A stretch of 64,000 nt of DNA from Sulfurospirillum arcachonense DSM 9755 (lineage in GTDB: Bacteria > Campylobacterota > Campylobacteria > Campylobacterales > Sulfurospirillaceae), in the NCBI RefSeq assembly GCF_000597725.1, contig NZ_JFBL01000003.1, positions 1-64,000 of the forward strand, read 5' to 3'. Below, piece after piece: positions 63,541 through 64,000 of this stretch. A program made the translations under genes and the position numbers. The notes under the pieces were generated by a model. The model did no database searches. It was not told where the DNA came from and saw only the letters and a list, made by a program, of their open reading frames with translations. The first letter of the stretch is position 1; each line of letters opens with the position of its first letter.

Positions 63541-64000
63541 ATGTTACTTCTTACACCAGGGCCAACACCGGTACCTGAAGATATTAGAATGGCGATGAGT
63601 GGGCCAACAATCCACCACAGAACACCTGAGTTTGAAGAAATTTTTGAAAAAACAAGAGAACTTTTAAAAGAACTTTTTGATATGGAAGAAGTGTTAATGT
63701 TAGCAAGTAGTGGAACAGGTGCGATGGAAGCTACTGTTTTAAATCTTTGTAAAACTAAAGCACTTACTATTAATTCTGGAAAATTTGGTGAGAGATTTGG
63801 AAAAATCTGTGAAGCATATGGTAAAGAGTATAGTGAGCTAAAGTATGATTGGGATACTCCTTCTAATGTTGCAGATGTAGTAAATGCAATTAAAAATGAT
63901 GAAAGTATAGATGCTATTTTCATACAAATTTGTGAAAGTGCAGGAGGTCTTCGTCATCCAGTAGAACAAATCGCAAAAGAAGTAAAAAAAATCAGACCAA
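63541..64000 (+). CDS. Class V aminotransferase (alanine/serine-glyoxylate type), 3' end outside window
   Basis: The frame opens with LLLTPGPTPVPEDIRMAMSG and HHRTPEFEEIF, the N-terminus of the serine-pyruvate / alanine-glyoxylate aminotransferases, with LASSGTGAMEAT for cofactor phosphate binding. It runs off the window end, so the PLP lysine cannot be seen. AGGGCGAG is the ribosome site. Archaeal and epsilon members have been annotated as phosphoserine or aspartate aminotransferases; the substrate is open. Confidence 0.88.
   Translation, partial: MLLLTPGPTPVPEDIRMAMSGPTIHHRTPEFEEIFEKTRELLKELFDMEEVLMLASSGTGAMEATVLNLCKTKALTINSGKFGERFGKICEAYGKEYSELKYDWDTPSNVADVVNAIKNDESIDAIFIQICESAGGLRHPVEQIAKEVKKIRP

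Noticed and set aside
1-64000. CRISPR array, insertion sequence or prophage
   Set aside because: No run of regularly spaced repeats, transposase gene or phage structural gene was seen; the scattered TACATGTA copies are not regularly spaced.

Overview
The window is AT-rich (roughly one third G+C by eye) and looks like chromosome of a free-living Campylobacterota (Epsilonproteobacteria) bacterium, probably from the Sulfurimonas/Sulfurospirillum side of the group. The basis is the S10-spc-alpha ribosomal cluster without rpmD (L30), the nfu-hypothetical-murE ... ybaB-PDZ-ispA-tkt and dnaG-TPR-rnc-aroC orders that I recall from Campylobacter, the gene content, and the codon use. I cannot fix the genus from sequence alone.

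Layout. 1-7.4 kb: end of a formate dehydrogenase operon, then fdhD, a ModE-like regulator, a tungstate/molybdate ABC transporter, yedF and selD. SelD reads through an in-frame TGA (selenocysteine), so its true start is at 6350. 7.4-10.1 kb: an MFS exporter, a DUF2798 membrane protein and a LysE exporter. 10.15-12.4 kb: a small island bounded by a 66-bp perfect direct repeat of the 3' part of the selenocysteine tRNA gene (selC). It holds two unknown membrane proteins, an unknown 114-residue protein and a truncated nuclease start, but no integrase. 12.4-22.5 kb: a minus-strand chemosensory operon (receiver protein, CheY, MCP, CheW, STAS-like, CheA, CheR, kinase-like protein without its histidine, CheD, CheB).

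22.5-35.8 kb: J-domain protein, PP-loop enzyme, dnaG, TPR protein, rnc, aroC, a glucosaminidase-like protein, two sensor kinases, a ferritin-like protein, rnhB and an AAA ATPase. 35.9-49.8 kb: the ribosomal protein, secY, map, infA and rpoA cluster, ended by a clear terminator. 49.9-64 kb: nfu, murE, panD, ybaB, ispA, tkt, gph, an SDR enzyme, uppP, a metalloprotease, sstT, an FMN-dependent glutamate-synthase-like protein, a hemolysin III family protein and the start of a class V aminotransferase that runs off the end.

How it fits together: the first 12.4 kb is a molybdenum/tungsten plus selenium supply kit for formate dehydrogenase (fdh subunit, fdhD, ModE, metal importer, YedF, SelD, tRNA-Sec), interrupted by the selC island. 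The least expected signals are (a) the serial use of selC as an integration site, including a decayed third copy, and (b) a strongly repeated palindrome TACATGTA (29 copies found by eye), absent from the ribosomal cluster and built into terminator stems.
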